The notes: generated from the letters alone by a model not told the origin. A stretch of DNA of 64,000 bases from Janthinobacterium sp. 1_2014MBL_MicDiv (GCF_001865675.1 NZ_CP011319.1:4154001-4218000), one strand, 5' to 3'. Counted from the first letter of the stretch, positions 19,683 to 28,515 are shown. Program-made: numbers and translations.

Positions 19683-22229
19683 TTAGTTTTGCGTCAAAAA
19701 CGTTTTGAGCTTGTCCGAACGCGAAGGCTGGCGCAGCTTGCTCATGGCTTTCGCTTCGATCTGGCGGATACGCTCGCGCGTCACGTCGAACTGCTTGCCC
19801 ACTTCTTCCAAGGTGTGGTCGTTCGACATTTCCACGCCATAACGCATGCGCAGCACTTTCGCTTCGCGCGGCGTCAGGGAGTCCAGCACTTCCTTGATCA
19901 CGTTGCGCATCGACGCGTGCAGCGCGGCGTCCAGCGGCGCCAGGGTGGTGTTGTCTTCGATGAAGTCGCCCAGTTGCGAATCGCCATCTTCGCCCATCGG
20001 CGTTTCCATGGAAATCGGCTCTTTCGCGATCTTCATGATCTCGCGCACCTTGTTTTCCGGCATTTCCATCTTGACGGCCAGGGTCGCCAGGTCCGGCTCG
20101 CTGCCCGTTTCCTGCATGATCTGGCGCGAGATGCGGTTCATCTTGTTGATCGTTTCGATCATGTGCACTGGCACGCGGATGGTGCGGGCCATGTCGGCGA
20201 TCGAACGCGTGATGGCCTGGCGGATCCACCATGTGGCGTAGGTCGAGAACTTGTAGCCGCGGCGGTATTCGAATTTATCGACCGCCTTCAGCAAGCCGAT
20301 GTTGCCTTCCTGGATCAGGTCGAGGAATTGCAAGCCGCGGTTGATGTATTTCTTGGCAATCGAAATCACCAGGCGCAAGTTGGCCACCGTCATTTCGCGT
20401 TTCGCGTGACGGGCGCGCTTCTCGCCGGCCGCCATCTGCTTGTTGATCTTGCGCAAGTCAGCCAGCGGCAGGGCCACGCGCGCCTGCAGGTCGATCATCT
20501 TCTTTTGCAGTTCCTTGACGGCAGGCACGTTGCGGCTGAGGATGGCGCTGTACGGATACTTGCAGTCGACTTCGCGGTCGACCCATTCCAGGTCGCATTC
20601 GTTGCCCGGGAAGACCTTGATGAAGTGGGCGCGCGGCATGCCGCATTTGTTCACGCACAGCTCCAGCACGGCGCGCTCGATGTGGCGCACTTCTTCCATC
20701 TGGCCGCGCAGGGTGTCGCACAGCTTTTCCACGACCTTGGCCGTGAAGCGGATGCCCAGCAGTTCCTGCGAAATGGCTTCCTGCGCCTTGATGTAGGCTT
20801 TCGAGTTGTAACCCTCGGGCGCCTTGCGCATCTTGTCGTACTGCGTCGAAATGACGTTGAATTTCTCCAACGCATTCTTTTTCAGCTGGGCCAGCTGTTC
20901 GCTGGAGAAACCGGCCGCGCCGCCATTGGCGTCGCCGTCCTCTTCCTCGGCTTCTTCTTCCTCTTCCTCGTCGTCACCGCTGGCGGCGGCGGGCGCGGCG
21001 GCAGCGGCCGGCGCCGGGGCATTGCTTTCGTTCAGGTCGACAAAGCCGTCGACCACTTCATCGACCTTGATTTCGTCGCGCGCGATTTTTTGCGACAGCG
21101 CAACGATCTCGCCGATCGTCGTCGGGCAGGCGGAAATGGCCTGGATCATGTCCTTCAAGCCGCCTTCGATGCGCTTGGCGATCTCGATCTCGCCTTCGCG
21201 CGTCAGCAGCGCCACGGCGCCCATTTCACGCATGTACATGCGCACGGGGTCGGTGGTGCGGCCAAAGTCGGAATCGACCGTCGACAGCGCCGTGGCGGCA
21301 GCCGCTTCCACTTCATCGTCGCTGGTGACGGTGGCGACGTTGTCTGTCAGCAACAAGCTTTCCGCGTCAGGGGCGCGCTCGTAGACGGCGATGCCCATGT
21401 CGTTGAACGTGGCGATGATGCCTTCGATCGCTTCCGGATCGATGATGTTTTCCGGCAATTGGTCATTGATCTCGGCATAGGTGAGGAAACCGCGTTCCTT
21501 GCCCATGTTGATCAAGCCCGTGATCTGCTTGCGGCGGCGTTCCAGGTCCGCTGCCGAGGCTTCCGGATCGCCCAGCGCATCGGCCAGGCCACCCTTGGCC
21601 TTGCGGTCGCGCGCTTTCGACACGGCCTTCAGCTCGGCCCGTTCGACGGCGTTCAGTGCCGCCACTTCATCGTTTTCCGGCGTGAATTCGCTGGGTTTAC
21701 GGCCACGGCGGCCCGGTACCTTGACGGTCGGCAGGAAGTAATTCGACGTGTCGATGGCGGCCAGGGCGTCGGCGTCCGTGGTCTTGCTGACCACTTGCGC
21801 GCCGGTGATGATGGTCACGGGCGCCGCTTCCGGCTTGGCGCGCACGACTTTCGAGCGGGCGGCCGTCACCACCTTGTTCGTGGCGGCGCTTTCGCTGACC
21901 TTGCGCGGCGCGGGCGCGGCCTTGGCGCTCGGGGCGACCTTCACGCTAGGCGCCTTGGCGGGCGCCGCTTCTACGGCCTCGGCAGCATCGGTAACGGGCG
22001 CGGCAGGCGGTGCTTCCGCAGCCGCGTCGGCCGGCGGCACGGCAGCCAGGCGCGAGCGGCTTTTCTTCACCACGGTGACGACGGTCGGCGCCGTCGTGAC
22101 GGTAGCTTCCGGATTCGCTTGCGCATTATCGATGAAGTAAGATAAAGTCGTTTTCGGTACGGCAAGTGGCGCCGCGGCTGGGCGAGGCGCCTTGGCGGAC
22201 AACGTTAAAGTTTTTGGCGTATTCTTCAT
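19683..22229 (-). CDS. rpoD: RNA polymerase primary sigma factor (sigma-70)
   Basis: An 848-residue housekeeping sigma factor. An alanine/lysine/proline-rich N-terminal extension of about 230 residues precedes region 1.1 (INMGKERGFLTYAEIND), region 1.2 (DPVRMYMREMG), a non-conserved region with an acidic run (DDEEEEEEAEEEDGDANGG), region 2 (NLRLVISIAKKY, FLDLIQEGNIGLLKAVDKFE, FSTYATWWIRQAITRSIA), region 3 and region 4 (LTPREAKVLRMRYG, TLEEVGKQFDVTRERIRQIE). It is longer than E. coli RpoD (613) mainly through the extension, as seen in Oxalobacteraceae. dnaG is not directly upstream; a 560-base intergenic region with its own promoter and terminator signals is. Confidence 0.96.
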   Translation of the reverse strand: MKNTPKTLTLSAKAPRPAAAPLAVPKTTLSYFIDNAQANPEATVTTAPTVVTVVKKSRSRLAAVPPADAAAEAPPAAPVTDAAEAVEAAPAKAPSVKVAPSAKAAPAPRKVSESAATNKVVTAARSKVVRAKPEAAPVTIITGAQVVSKTTDADALAAIDTSNYFLPTVKVPGRRGRKPSEFTPENDEVAALNAVERAELKAVSKARDRKAKGGLADALGDPEASAADLERRRKQITGLINMGKERGFLTYAEINDQLPENIIDPEAIEGIIATFNDMGIAVYERAPDAESLLLTDNVATVTSDDEVEAAAATALSTVDSDFGRTTDPVRMYMREMGAVALLTREGEIEIAKRIEGGLKDMIQAISACPTTIGEIVALSQKIARDEIKVDEVVDGFVDLNESNAPAPAAAAAPAAASGDDEEEEEEAEEEDGDANGGAAGFSSEQLAQLKKNALEKFNVISTQYDKMRKAPEGYNSKAYIKAQEAISQELLGIRFTAKVVEKLCDTLRGQMEEVRHIERAVLELCVNKCGMPRAHFIKVFPGNECDLEWVDREVDCKYPYSAILSRNVPAVKELQKKMIDLQARVALPLADLRKINKQMAAGEKRARHAKREMTVANLRLVISIAKKYINRGLQFLDLIQEGNIGLLKAVDKFEYRRGYKFSTYATWWIRQAITRSIADMARTIRVPVHMIETINKMNRISRQIMQETGSEPDLATLAVKMEMPENKVREIMKIAKEPISMETPMGEDGDSQLGDFIEDNTTLAPLDAALHASMRNVIKEVLDSLTPREAKVLRMRYGVEMSNDHTLEEVGKQFDVTRERIRQIEAKAMSKLRQPSRSDKLKTFLTQN

Positions 22230-22443
22230 GAGATATCTCTTAATGCGAGACCAGATGGTGTCGGCGCGAAGTGAATGATTCCACCTAAGCCTGCGAAACC
22301 GGACTCGATGGAGCGTGTTGTTGCGGCTGCCGTCAAAGGCAGCGGCGCCTGTCTATCGGAGCGTTCAAAGCCCGCGCATCCCGTAACGGGAGCGGCGGGG
22401 CCGAAGCCGGGTCAGATAAATAAGCGATGTACATTGCGGAATG

Positions 22444-22470
22444 AAAAAAAGCCCGTACCAGAACGGGCTT
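22444..22470 (-). terminator. Intrinsic terminator upstream of rpoD
   Basis: On the minus strand AAGCCCGT, loop, ACGGGC, T7. No protein gene ends just before it. Confidence 0.7.
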
Positions 22471-22660
22471 GAATCTATTGTTGTTCAGTGAAGACACAGC
22501 GGAGAGCAAGATTATGCACGAAGGCCAGTTATCTGGATAATTGATAAGCGAAATATCCGATATCAAAAATATCAATAATGATGGCCCTGCACCGCACTGC
22601 TCCTATCCCCTGCACACCTGAGCCAGACCGTTAAAACAGGGTCCAGTCATCAGCGCAAGC
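22444..22660 (-). ncRNA. Candidate small RNA or rpoD leader transcript
   Basis: A minus-strand consensus -10 box TATAAT (22670-22665) would start transcription near 22660, and an intrinsic terminator (GCCCGT/ACGGGC stem, then T7) ends at 22444, bounding an RNA of about 215 bases with no plausible open frame. The -35 region is weak. It could be a free small RNA or an attenuated leader of rpoD, which starts 215 bases beyond the terminator. I cannot assign it to a known RNA family. Confidence 0.3.
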
Positions 22661-22795
22661 CGACATTATACACATTTCCCGTCTTTCGCGCTGTGTGCGA
22701 GCAGGCGTGCCCATGCATATCGCGGGGCAAGTTGCCAAAAAAGACAATGCACTTGCCTGTGGCGCGTGCTATGCTCCCCTTTTATAGCCCAACCA

Positions 22796-23305
22796 ATGAT
22801 GTCGATGACCAGCTCCACGCCAGACCAGCAAGCCACCACTCCTGACACGCCAGTCGATGCAGCCCCAGCGGCGGCACCGGCCGCCACGGCCACTGCGGCG
22901 CCCGCCGGTTTGACCGCGCGCGCCCTGCTGAAGCAGTTCCAGGAGCAATTCCCGCCTTTCCGCGATTGCCTGCCCTTGTCGATCGGTATCGACAAGCAGA
23001 TCCTGGCGCGCCTGCCGGAGCTGGACCGCAAGCTGATGCGCACGGCGCTGGGCATCCACACGGGTTCGCTGCGCTACCTGCGCGTGATGGAAAAAGCCAA
23101 GGTACGCTACGACCTCGACGGCACCGCCGGCGCGGAAGTGACGCAAACCCACCGCGACCACGCCACGCAAGTGTTGCAGCAGCGCTTCAAGAAGGAAGCC
23201 GAGCGCAAGAAAGCCGAGCGCGACGCGGCCGCCGCCGAAGAGGCGAACCGTTTGCGCCTGGAAAAACTGAATCAGCTGACCGCGAAATTCTCGCGCAAAG
23301 GCTGA
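22796..23305 (+). CDS. ProQ/FinO-domain RNA-binding protein
   Basis: A 169-residue protein with a ProQ/FINO RNA-chaperone domain at about residues 40-130. An alanine/proline/threonine-rich, likely disordered N-terminus comes first. Family blocks are ALLKQFQEQFPPFRD, PLSIGIDKQILARLPELD (in part), ALGIHTGSLRYLRVM and VRYDLDGTAGAEVT. The C-terminus is a charged helix rich in KKEAERKKAERDAAAAEEA. Such proteins bind structured RNAs and act in small-RNA regulation. Start codons at 22796, 22799 and 22805 are all possible and no clear ribosome site separates them. The exonuclease gene follows after 9 bases, so they probably form an operon. Confidence 0.88.
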   Translation: MMSMTSSTPDQQATTPDTPVDAAPAAAPAATATAAPAGLTARALLKQFQEQFPPFRDCLPLSIGIDKQILARLPELDRKLMRTALGIHTGSLRYLRVMEKAKVRYDLDGTAGAEVTQTHRDHATQVLQQRFKKEAERKKAERDAAAAEEANRLRLEKLNQLTAKFSRKG

Positions 23306-23314
23306 TCCGGTTTC

Positions 23315-23962
23315 ATGGACACAGCTGCCGCGCCGCCACTGCCGCCCTACCAGGGAATCGAACTCGACCATGTCAAGCTGGTACGCACCAGCGATGACGC
23401 ACAGGCGGCCATGGCCGCCCTGCTGGCAGCCGATGCCATCGGCTTCGACACGGAATCGAAGCCGACCTTCGTCAAGGGCGAGTCGTCCACGGGGCCGCAT
23501 CTGATCCAGCTGGCCACCGACGACATCGCCTACCTGTTCCAGGTGGGCAGCACGCCGGCACCAGCCCTGGCCGAACTGAAAGCCATCCTCGAATCGACCA
23601 CGACCCTGAAGGTGGGCTTCGGCCTGTCCGACGACGTCAAGCGCCTGCGCACCAAGCTGGGCATTGCTCCGGCACAAGTGCTCGACCTGTCCGTCGCCCT
23701 GCGCGGCGGCCAGCGCAACGACCTGGGCGCGAAGACGGCCGTGGCCAAGTTCTTCGGCCTGCACCTGCAGAAATCGAAAAAAATCTCCACCACCAACTGG
23801 GCCACCTCGCGCCTGACGGAAAAGCAGATCCTGTACGCGGCCGACGATGCGCAAGTAGCCTTGCGCGTGTACCGCCGCTGGATCGCCGACGGCGGCAAGG
23901 TCGCGCCGCAAAAAGCGGCGCGCGCCAGCACGCCGCCATCCGCGCCGCCCGCACCGGCCTGA
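23315..23962 (+). CDS. 3'-5' exonuclease (DEDDy, RNase D/WRN-like)
   Basis: A 215-residue stand-alone exonuclease domain. ExoI is IGFDTESKP (D45 and E47), ExoII is in LKVGFGLSDDVKRL, and ExoIII is LYAADDAQVALRVYRRW, with the YxxxD arrangement of the DEDDy class. No HRDC domain is present, so it is not full RNase D; it resembles the short exonucleases annotated as 3'-5' exonuclease or ribonuclease D-like. The substrate (RNA or DNA) cannot be read from sequence. Nine bases separate it from the ProQ-family gene, which would fit an RNA role. The proline/alanine-rich tail is probably disordered. Confidence 0.85.
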   Translation: MDTAAAPPLPPYQGIELDHVKLVRTSDDAQAAMAALLAADAIGFDTESKPTFVKGESSTGPHLIQLATDDIAYLFQVGSTPAPALAELKAILESTTTLKVGFGLSDDVKRLRTKLGIAPAQVLDLSVALRGGQRNDLGAKTAVAKFFGLHLQKSKKISTTNWATSRLTEKQILYAADDAQVALRVYRRWIADGGKVAPQKAARASTPPSAPPAPA

Positions 23963-23997
23963 GCCAACCTCGCTGGCTGCTACAGCCGCACTGTATC

Positions 23998-24426
23998 ATG
24001 CGCAAAAACACCTCCATCGGCACCACCCCGGCAGCGATCGCCGCCGCCGAACAGGCGCTGGGCCGGACGCTGCCCGCGTCCTACGTGCAATGGCTGCTGG
24101 CGAACAATGGCCGCGCGCTGGGCGCCTTGTGCGTGTTTCCCGTCTACGACGCGGCCAATGCGCGCAAGACGTGGGAATCGATCGAGCGCCATTACCGCGC
24201 GGACTGGCGGGAATGGCTGGAGATGGTGGGCGGGAATGCCAGCGATGCCGATAGCCTGCTGCCTTTCGCCCAGTTCGGCACCGGCGATTACTATTGCTTT
24301 GACTATGCGCAAACGGGTTCGGCAGGCGAACCCGTGGTCGTGCTGTGGTCGCACGAGACAGGCGCCGCCACGACGGTGGCGCCCGACTTCGCGGCATTCC
24401 TCGCGCTGCCCGGCCGCCCCGGCTGA
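23998..24426 (+). CDS. SMI1/KNR4 (SUKH) family protein
   Basis: A 142-residue protein with the SUKH pattern: IAAAEQALGRTLPASYVQWLLANNG at the start (given as two blocks: helix AAAEQALGRTLP, then SYVQWLLANNG), LCVFPVYD, and LLPFAQFGTGDYYCFD, ending VVLWSHETG and FAAFLAL. SUKH domains often serve as immunity proteins against nuclease toxins, but no toxin gene is adjacent, so the role here is open. It lies 35 bases after the exonuclease and could be cotranscribed. Confidence 0.75.
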   Translation: MRKNTSIGTTPAAIAAAEQALGRTLPASYVQWLLANNGRALGALCVFPVYDAANARKTWESIERHYRADWREWLEMVGGNASDADSLLPFAQFGTGDYYCFDYAQTGSAGEPVVVLWSHETGAATTVAPDFAAFLALPGRPG

Positions 24427-24448
24427 AGCGGGGCGGCGCGGCACGGTT

Positions 24449-24796
24449 TTACTTGACCGGGCGCCAGGTCAGCGGATAGCGGTAGACGACGCCGTTGCTG
24501 GCCTTGACGGCGGCAATGATGGAAAACACCAGATTGCCCAGCGCCACCAGCCAGAACAGGAAGATGCCGATGATGACGAAGGTCAGGATGAAGCACAGGA
24601 TGTACCAGAGGATCAGGGTGATCTGGAAATTCAGCGCTTCCTTGGCATTCTCGGCCGAGAACTTGTCCGCATCGTCCTTCTTGATCAGGTAAATGATCAG
24701 CGGCGCCACCCAGCTGGTGAACAGGCCGCCAATATGGGACAGGATGGCGATCGTCGTATCCTGCGTACGACCCACTTCCGGCTGCGAGTTATCCAT
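24449..24796 (-). CDS. DUF4870-type small membrane protein
   Basis: A 115-residue membrane protein with about three hydrophobic segments (AILSHIGGLFTSWVAPLIIYLI, FQITLILWYILCFILTFVIIG and IFLFWLVALGNLVFSIIAAV regions) and the DUF4870 signature of FSAENAKEALNFQITL. The family is distantly related to Tic20/HOTT proteins and its function is unknown. GGGAAAG five bases before the ATG at 24796 decides the start over ATGs at 24808 and 24811. It ends close to and converging with the SUKH gene. Confidence 0.8.
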   Translation of the reverse strand: MDNSQPEVGRTQDTTIAILSHIGGLFTSWVAPLIIYLIKKDDADKFSAENAKEALNFQITLILWYILCFILTFVIIGIFLFWLVALGNLVFSIIAAVKASNGVVYRYPLTWRPVK

Positions 24797-24883
24797 TATC
24801 TTTCCCATCATTAGTTATAGATACATCAATATAACAGTAATATTTCTTTTTGGAATGAAACACGTGCTGACGGAAGGGATTTT

Positions 24884-26359
24884 TTATTCCCCGCCAGGCT
24901 GCGTCCGCGCCAGCCGTCCCAGGGTGGCGATGGCCTCTTCCAGCCGTGGCGTCCATGGGTGGCCGTAATTGAGGCGGATGCAGTGGCGAAATGCGCGCGT
25001 GGCGGAAAAGATGGGACCGGGCGCGATGCTGATGCCGGCCGCCAGCGCGCTGCGGTGCATGGCCAGCGCGTCGACGCTGGCCGGCATCTCGACCCAGACG
25101 AAATAGCCGCCCTGCGGGCGCGTGACGCGGGTGCCCGGCGGAAAATGCACGGCGATGGCTTGCAGCATGGTGTTTTGCTGCGCCGCCAGGGTCAGGCGCA
25201 GCTGGCGCAAATGGCGGTCGTAGCCGCCCTGCGCCAGGTAATCGGCCAGCGCCATCTGCAGCGGGATCGGCGCCGACAGGCTGGTGGTCAGCTTCAATCG
25301 CTCGACCCGGCGCGCATGGCGTCCCGCCACGGCCCAGCCCAGGCGGAAACCGGGCGCCAGGGTCTTGGAAAACGAGCTGCAATGCATGACCATGCCCGCG
25401 CTGTCGTAGCTTTTCGTCAAGCCCGGACGCTGCTTGCCGAAATACAGCTCGCCATACACATCATCCTCGATCAGCGGCACGCCGTGGCGCGCCAGCAACG
25501 CCACCAGTGCGCGCTTCTTTTCCGGCGGCATCAAACTGCCGAGGGGATTCTGGAAATTCGTCATCAGCCAGCACGCCTTGGGCTGGTGGCGCTGCAGCAA
25601 CTCTTCCAGCGCCGCCAGGTCGACGCCGTCGCGCGGGCTGGTGGCGATCTCGACGGCCTTGAGTTCCAGCCGCTCCAGCGCCTGCAGGCAGGCATAGAAG
25701 CTGGGCGATTCGATCAGCACCGTGTCGCCAGGCCGCGTGACGGCTTGCAGGCACAGGTTCAGCGCTTCCAGCGCGCCATTCGTGATGACGATATCGTCGC
25801 TGGAAACGAGCACGCCGTCGAGCTGGTAGCGCAGCGCGATCTGGCGCCGCAGTTCCGCATTGCCCAGCGATAAATCCGTGACCGTGCTCCACGGGTCGAG
25901 GCGGCGCATGCTGGCCGAGACGGCCCGCGCCAACTTCTCCATTGGAAACAAATCGGGGCTGGGAAACGCCGAGCCGAACGGCACGATGTCGCGCGCGCCG
26001 ACGGCGCCCAGCACTTCAAACACGAGGTCGCTGACATCGACCGTGGTGCTGGCGTCGAGCGGACGGGAACTGTCCGGCTCGGGCGCCAGCGCGGCGCGCT
26101 GCGGCGCCACGTAATAGCCGGAGCGGGGCCGCGAGACGATCATGCCGCGCGCTTCCAGTAAATAATATGCCTGGAACACGGTCGACGGGCTGACGCCGCG
26201 CCGCGCATGTTGCTGGCGCACGGATGGCAACTTGTCACCAGGCAGCAACAGCTGCGTGCTGATCATGGCGGCGACTTCCTCCGCCAACTCTTCATAGCGT
26301 TTCAACCGTGCTCCCTCAAACTGATCCGTAGTTTTATTGCAAAACTGATCCTGTCCCAA
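24884..26359 (-). CDS. MocR-type GntR/aminotransferase regulator
   Basis: A 491-residue fusion of a GntR winged helix (residues about 15-85: LPGDKLPSVRQQHARRGVSPSTV and RGMIVSRPRSGYYVA regions) and a fold-type I PLP aminotransferase domain (about 115-485). The PLP motifs are ITNGALEALNLCLQ, ESPSFYACL, WLMTNFQNPLG, EDDVYGELYF and the lysine in SSFSKTLAPGFRLGW, followed by the final arginine block CIRLNYG. Such regulators sense a PLP-amino acid adduct, as GabR and PdxR do. It is divergent from the cytochrome c pair (26447), whose start lies 87 bases away, so it may regulate them. Ligand unknown. Confidence 0.9.
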   Translation of the reverse strand: MGQDQFCNKTTDQFEGARLKRYEELAEEVAAMISTQLLLPGDKLPSVRQQHARRGVSPSTVFQAYYLLEARGMIVSRPRSGYYVAPQRAALAPEPDSSRPLDASTTVDVSDLVFEVLGAVGARDIVPFGSAFPSPDLFPMEKLARAVSASMRRLDPWSTVTDLSLGNAELRRQIALRYQLDGVLVSSDDIVITNGALEALNLCLQAVTRPGDTVLIESPSFYACLQALERLELKAVEIATSPRDGVDLAALEELLQRHQPKACWLMTNFQNPLGSLMPPEKKRALVALLARHGVPLIEDDVYGELYFGKQRPGLTKSYDSAGMVMHCSSFSKTLAPGFRLGWAVAGRHARRVERLKLTTSLSAPIPLQMALADYLAQGGYDRHLRQLRLTLAAQQNTMLQAIAVHFPPGTRVTRPQGGYFVWVEMPASVDALAMHRSALAAGISIAPGPIFSATRAFRHCIRLNYGHPWTPRLEEAIATLGRLARTQPGGE

Positions 26360-26446
26360 TCACAGCGCCCAGTATATGCTAGGGTAACAACATCCGGGCA
26401 GCAACACCGGCACGCGCCATCGACCGACGAGACAGCTTATCTTCCC

Positions 26447-27193
26447 ATGCCACTTTCCATGCGACTTTCCCTGCCACGGCACACCCTCTGCATGCTGGCC
26501 TTGGCCATCGCGCTGCCCACCCTGGCGCTGGCCGCGCCCGCCACCATTTCCGCCAGCCACGACAGCCTGGAACAGCGCATCAAGGCATGCACGGCTTGCC
26601 ATGCGCAACAGGAAAAGCACGACGCCTTCTTTCCCCGCATCGCCGGCAAGCCGGCCGGCTACCTGTACAACCAGCTGCTCAATTTCCGCGAAGGACGGCG
26701 CCAGTATCCGATGATGAACTATATGGTGGAGCACTTGCCGGACGCCTACTTGCGCGAAATCGCCGACTACTTTGCGGCACACCACCCTGCCCCGCCGCCG
26801 GCCCAGCCCAGCAATGCCGGTGCGGCCGCCCTGGCGCGGGGCCGCCAGCTGGTGCTGCAAGGCGACAGCGGCAAGAAGATTCCCGCCTGCATCGCCTGCC
26901 ATGGCGAAAAGCTGGCCGGCGTGGCGCCCGCCATCCCCGGCTTGCTGGGCTTGCCGCGCGACTATATCAACGCCCAGTTCGGCGCGTGGAAGAACGGCAA
27001 GCGCCGCGCCCACGCGCCCGACTGCATGGCGCAAGTCGCCGAACGCCTGTCGGACGCGGACGTGGGCGCCGTCTCGGCCTGGCTGGGCACGCAAGTGGCC
27101 AGCGCCGACGCCCGCCCCGCGGAAAACATCGCCGTGCCGCTGCCGCTGCACTGCGGCGGCGTGCCGGGCTCCGGCGCGCAGGTGGCGCCATGA
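26447..27193 (+). CDS. Periplasmic diheme cytochrome c (c4-like)
   Basis: A 248-residue exported cytochrome. The signal peptide is RHTLCMLALAIALPTLALA. Two heme c sites are CTACH (near residue 48) and CIACH (near residue 148), each in its own cytochrome c domain, the arrangement of cytochrome c4 (AGKPAGYLYNQLLNFREGRR is typical). MPLSMRL at 26447 or MRL at 26459 are the candidate starts; a longer open frame upstream adds no signal-like sequence. Its stop overlaps the next start by four bases (ATGA), so it is coupled to the triheme cytochrome. Likely an electron carrier between a periplasmic dehydrogenase and the terminal oxidase. Confidence 0.87.
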   Translation: MPLSMRLSLPRHTLCMLALAIALPTLALAAPATISASHDSLEQRIKACTACHAQQEKHDAFFPRIAGKPAGYLYNQLLNFREGRRQYPMMNYMVEHLPDAYLREIADYFAAHHPAPPPAQPSNAGAAALARGRQLVLQGDSGKKIPACIACHGEKLAGVAPAIPGLLGLPRDYINAQFGAWKNGKRRAHAPDCMAQVAERLSDADVGAVSAWLGTQVASADARPAENIAVPLPLHCGGVPGSGAQVAP

Positions 27194-28464
27194 AGAAATG
27201 GCTGATCGCGATTGCCGGCGTCGCCATCGTCGCGGCCGGCGCCAGATTCCTGCTGTGGCCTGCGGACGACGTCGGGCCGCCGGCCGCCGCCAGTACATTG
27301 GGAAAAGAGCAGCTGGTCGCGCGCGGCGCCTACCTGGCCAAGGCGGGCGACTGCATGGCTTGCCACACGACGCGCGGCGGCGTGCCGTACGCCGGCGGAC
27401 GCGCCTTGCAAACGCCATTCGGCAAGGTGATGTCGCCCAACATCACGGCCGACAGGGAAACGGGCATCGGCAGCTGGACGGCCGACGACTTCTGGCGCGC
27501 CATCCATAACGGCAAATCGAAGGATGGCCGCCTGCTGTATCCGGCCTTTCCGTACACCAACTACACGAAGGTGCAGCGCGAAGACAGCGACGCCCTGTAC
27601 GCGTATTTCCAGAGCGTGCCGCCGCACAGGCAGGCCAGCCTGCCGCACGAACTGCGCTTCCCCTACAACCAGCAGATCGCGCTGGCCGCCTGGCGCGCGC
27701 TGTACTTCAAGCCGGGCGTGTACCAGCCGCTCACGACGCACAGCATGGAGTGGAACCGCGGCGCCTACCTGGTGCAGGGCCTGGGCCACTGCAGCGCCTG
27801 CCATAGCAGCCGCACCACCTTGGGCGGCAGCGACGACGGCCTGTCGGGCGGCCTGATCCCCATGCTGGGCTGGTATGCGCCTTCGCTGACGTCGGATGCG
27901 GAAGCGGGCCTGGGCGACTGGGACACGGCGCATATCGTGGAATTGCTGCAAACGGGCGTCTCGCCGCGCGCCACCGTCTTCGGCCCCATGGCCGAAGTGG
28001 TGCGGCAAAGCCTGCAGCACATGAGCGGCGCCGACGTGCAGGCGATGGCCGTGTACCTGAAAAGCCTGCCCGGCCCGGCCCGGCCGGCGCCGCGCACGCC
28101 GCGCGACACGTCGGCGCAGGCGCGGGAACAGCTGGCGCTGGGCGCGAAACTGTATGAGGCGCAATGCGCGAGCTGCCACCAGGCCGACGGCAAGGGCGTG
28201 CCGCCCGGCTATCCGCCGCTGGCCGGCAACCGCGCGCTGACGACTATCTCGGCCGTGAACGCCATCCGCCTCGTGCTCAACGGCGGCTTCGCGCCTGGAA
28301 CCAGCGGCAATCCGCGCCCCTACGGCATGCCGCCGTTCGGCCCCGTGATGGACGACCGCGAAGTGGCGGCCGTGGTGAGCTACCTGCGCGCCTCGTGGGG
28401 CAATGATGCGCCGGCGGTGTCGGCCCTGGAAGTCAATAAATACCGCAGCGTGCCGCTCGAGTAG
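27190..28464 (+). CDS. Membrane-anchored triheme cytochrome c (dehydrogenase cytochrome subunit type)
   Basis: A 424-residue protein with an N-terminal signal or anchor helix (WLIAIAGVAIVAAGARFLLW) and three heme c sites, CMACH near residue 57, CSACH near 200 and CASCH near 332. Order and spacing match the cytochrome subunits of gluconate 2-dehydrogenase and alcohol/aldehyde dehydrogenases (family blocks AYLAKAGDCMACHT, GKVMSPNITADRETGIG, RGAYLVQGLGHCSACHSSR, GAKLYEAQCASCHQADGKG). No dehydrogenase subunit is adjacent. It is translationally coupled to the diheme cytochrome. It could serve the GMC oxidoreductase at 42.9-44.6 kb; that is inference. Confidence 0.87.
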   Translation: MKKWLIAIAGVAIVAAGARFLLWPADDVGPPAAASTLGKEQLVARGAYLAKAGDCMACHTTRGGVPYAGGRALQTPFGKVMSPNITADRETGIGSWTADDFWRAIHNGKSKDGRLLYPAFPYTNYTKVQREDSDALYAYFQSVPPHRQASLPHELRFPYNQQIALAAWRALYFKPGVYQPLTTHSMEWNRGAYLVQGLGHCSACHSSRTTLGGSDDGLSGGLIPMLGWYAPSLTSDAEAGLGDWDTAHIVELLQTGVSPRATVFGPMAEVVRQSLQHMSGADVQAMAVYLKSLPGPARPAPRTPRDTSAQAREQLALGAKLYEAQCASCHQADGKGVPPGYPPLAGNRALTTISAVNAIRLVLNGGFAPGTSGNPRPYGMPPFGPVMDDREVAAVVSYLRASWGNDAPAVSALEVNKYRSVPLE

Positions 28465-28472
28465 CAGATGTC

Positions 28473-28501
28473 AAAAAAGCCGGCTCGCGCCGGCTTTTTT
28501 T
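28473..28501 (+). terminator. Terminator of the cytochrome c pair
   Basis: A6, GCCGGC/GCCGGC stem with TCGC loop, T7; nine bases after the cytochrome stop and bidirectional, also facing the RlmI-like gene. Confidence 0.85.
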
Positions 28502-28515
28502 GTCTACCGCCATTC

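Larger units (their letters stand above)
22230..22795. other. Divergent intergenic region, rpoD / ProQ-family gene
   Basis: About 565 bases without a supported protein gene. It holds a minus-strand TATAAT hexamer at 22665-22670, an intrinsic terminator at 22444-22470, and the upstream regions of rpoD and of the ProQ-family gene. The 80-codon open frame at 22333-22575 (minus) shows no recognisable features. Confidence 0.5.

Noticed and set aside
19659..22145. An 828-codon open frame antisense to rpoD
   Set aside because: RpoD is certain on the other strand; the antisense frame has no motif.
22333..22575. An 80-codon frame on the minus strand upstream of rpoD
   Set aside because: It spans the terminator at 22444-22470 and has no coding features.
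23998..24426. SUKH protein as part of a toxin-immunity pair
   Set aside because: No polymorphic toxin or nuclease toxin lies nearby; the exonuclease upstream is a housekeeping-type DEDDy enzyme.
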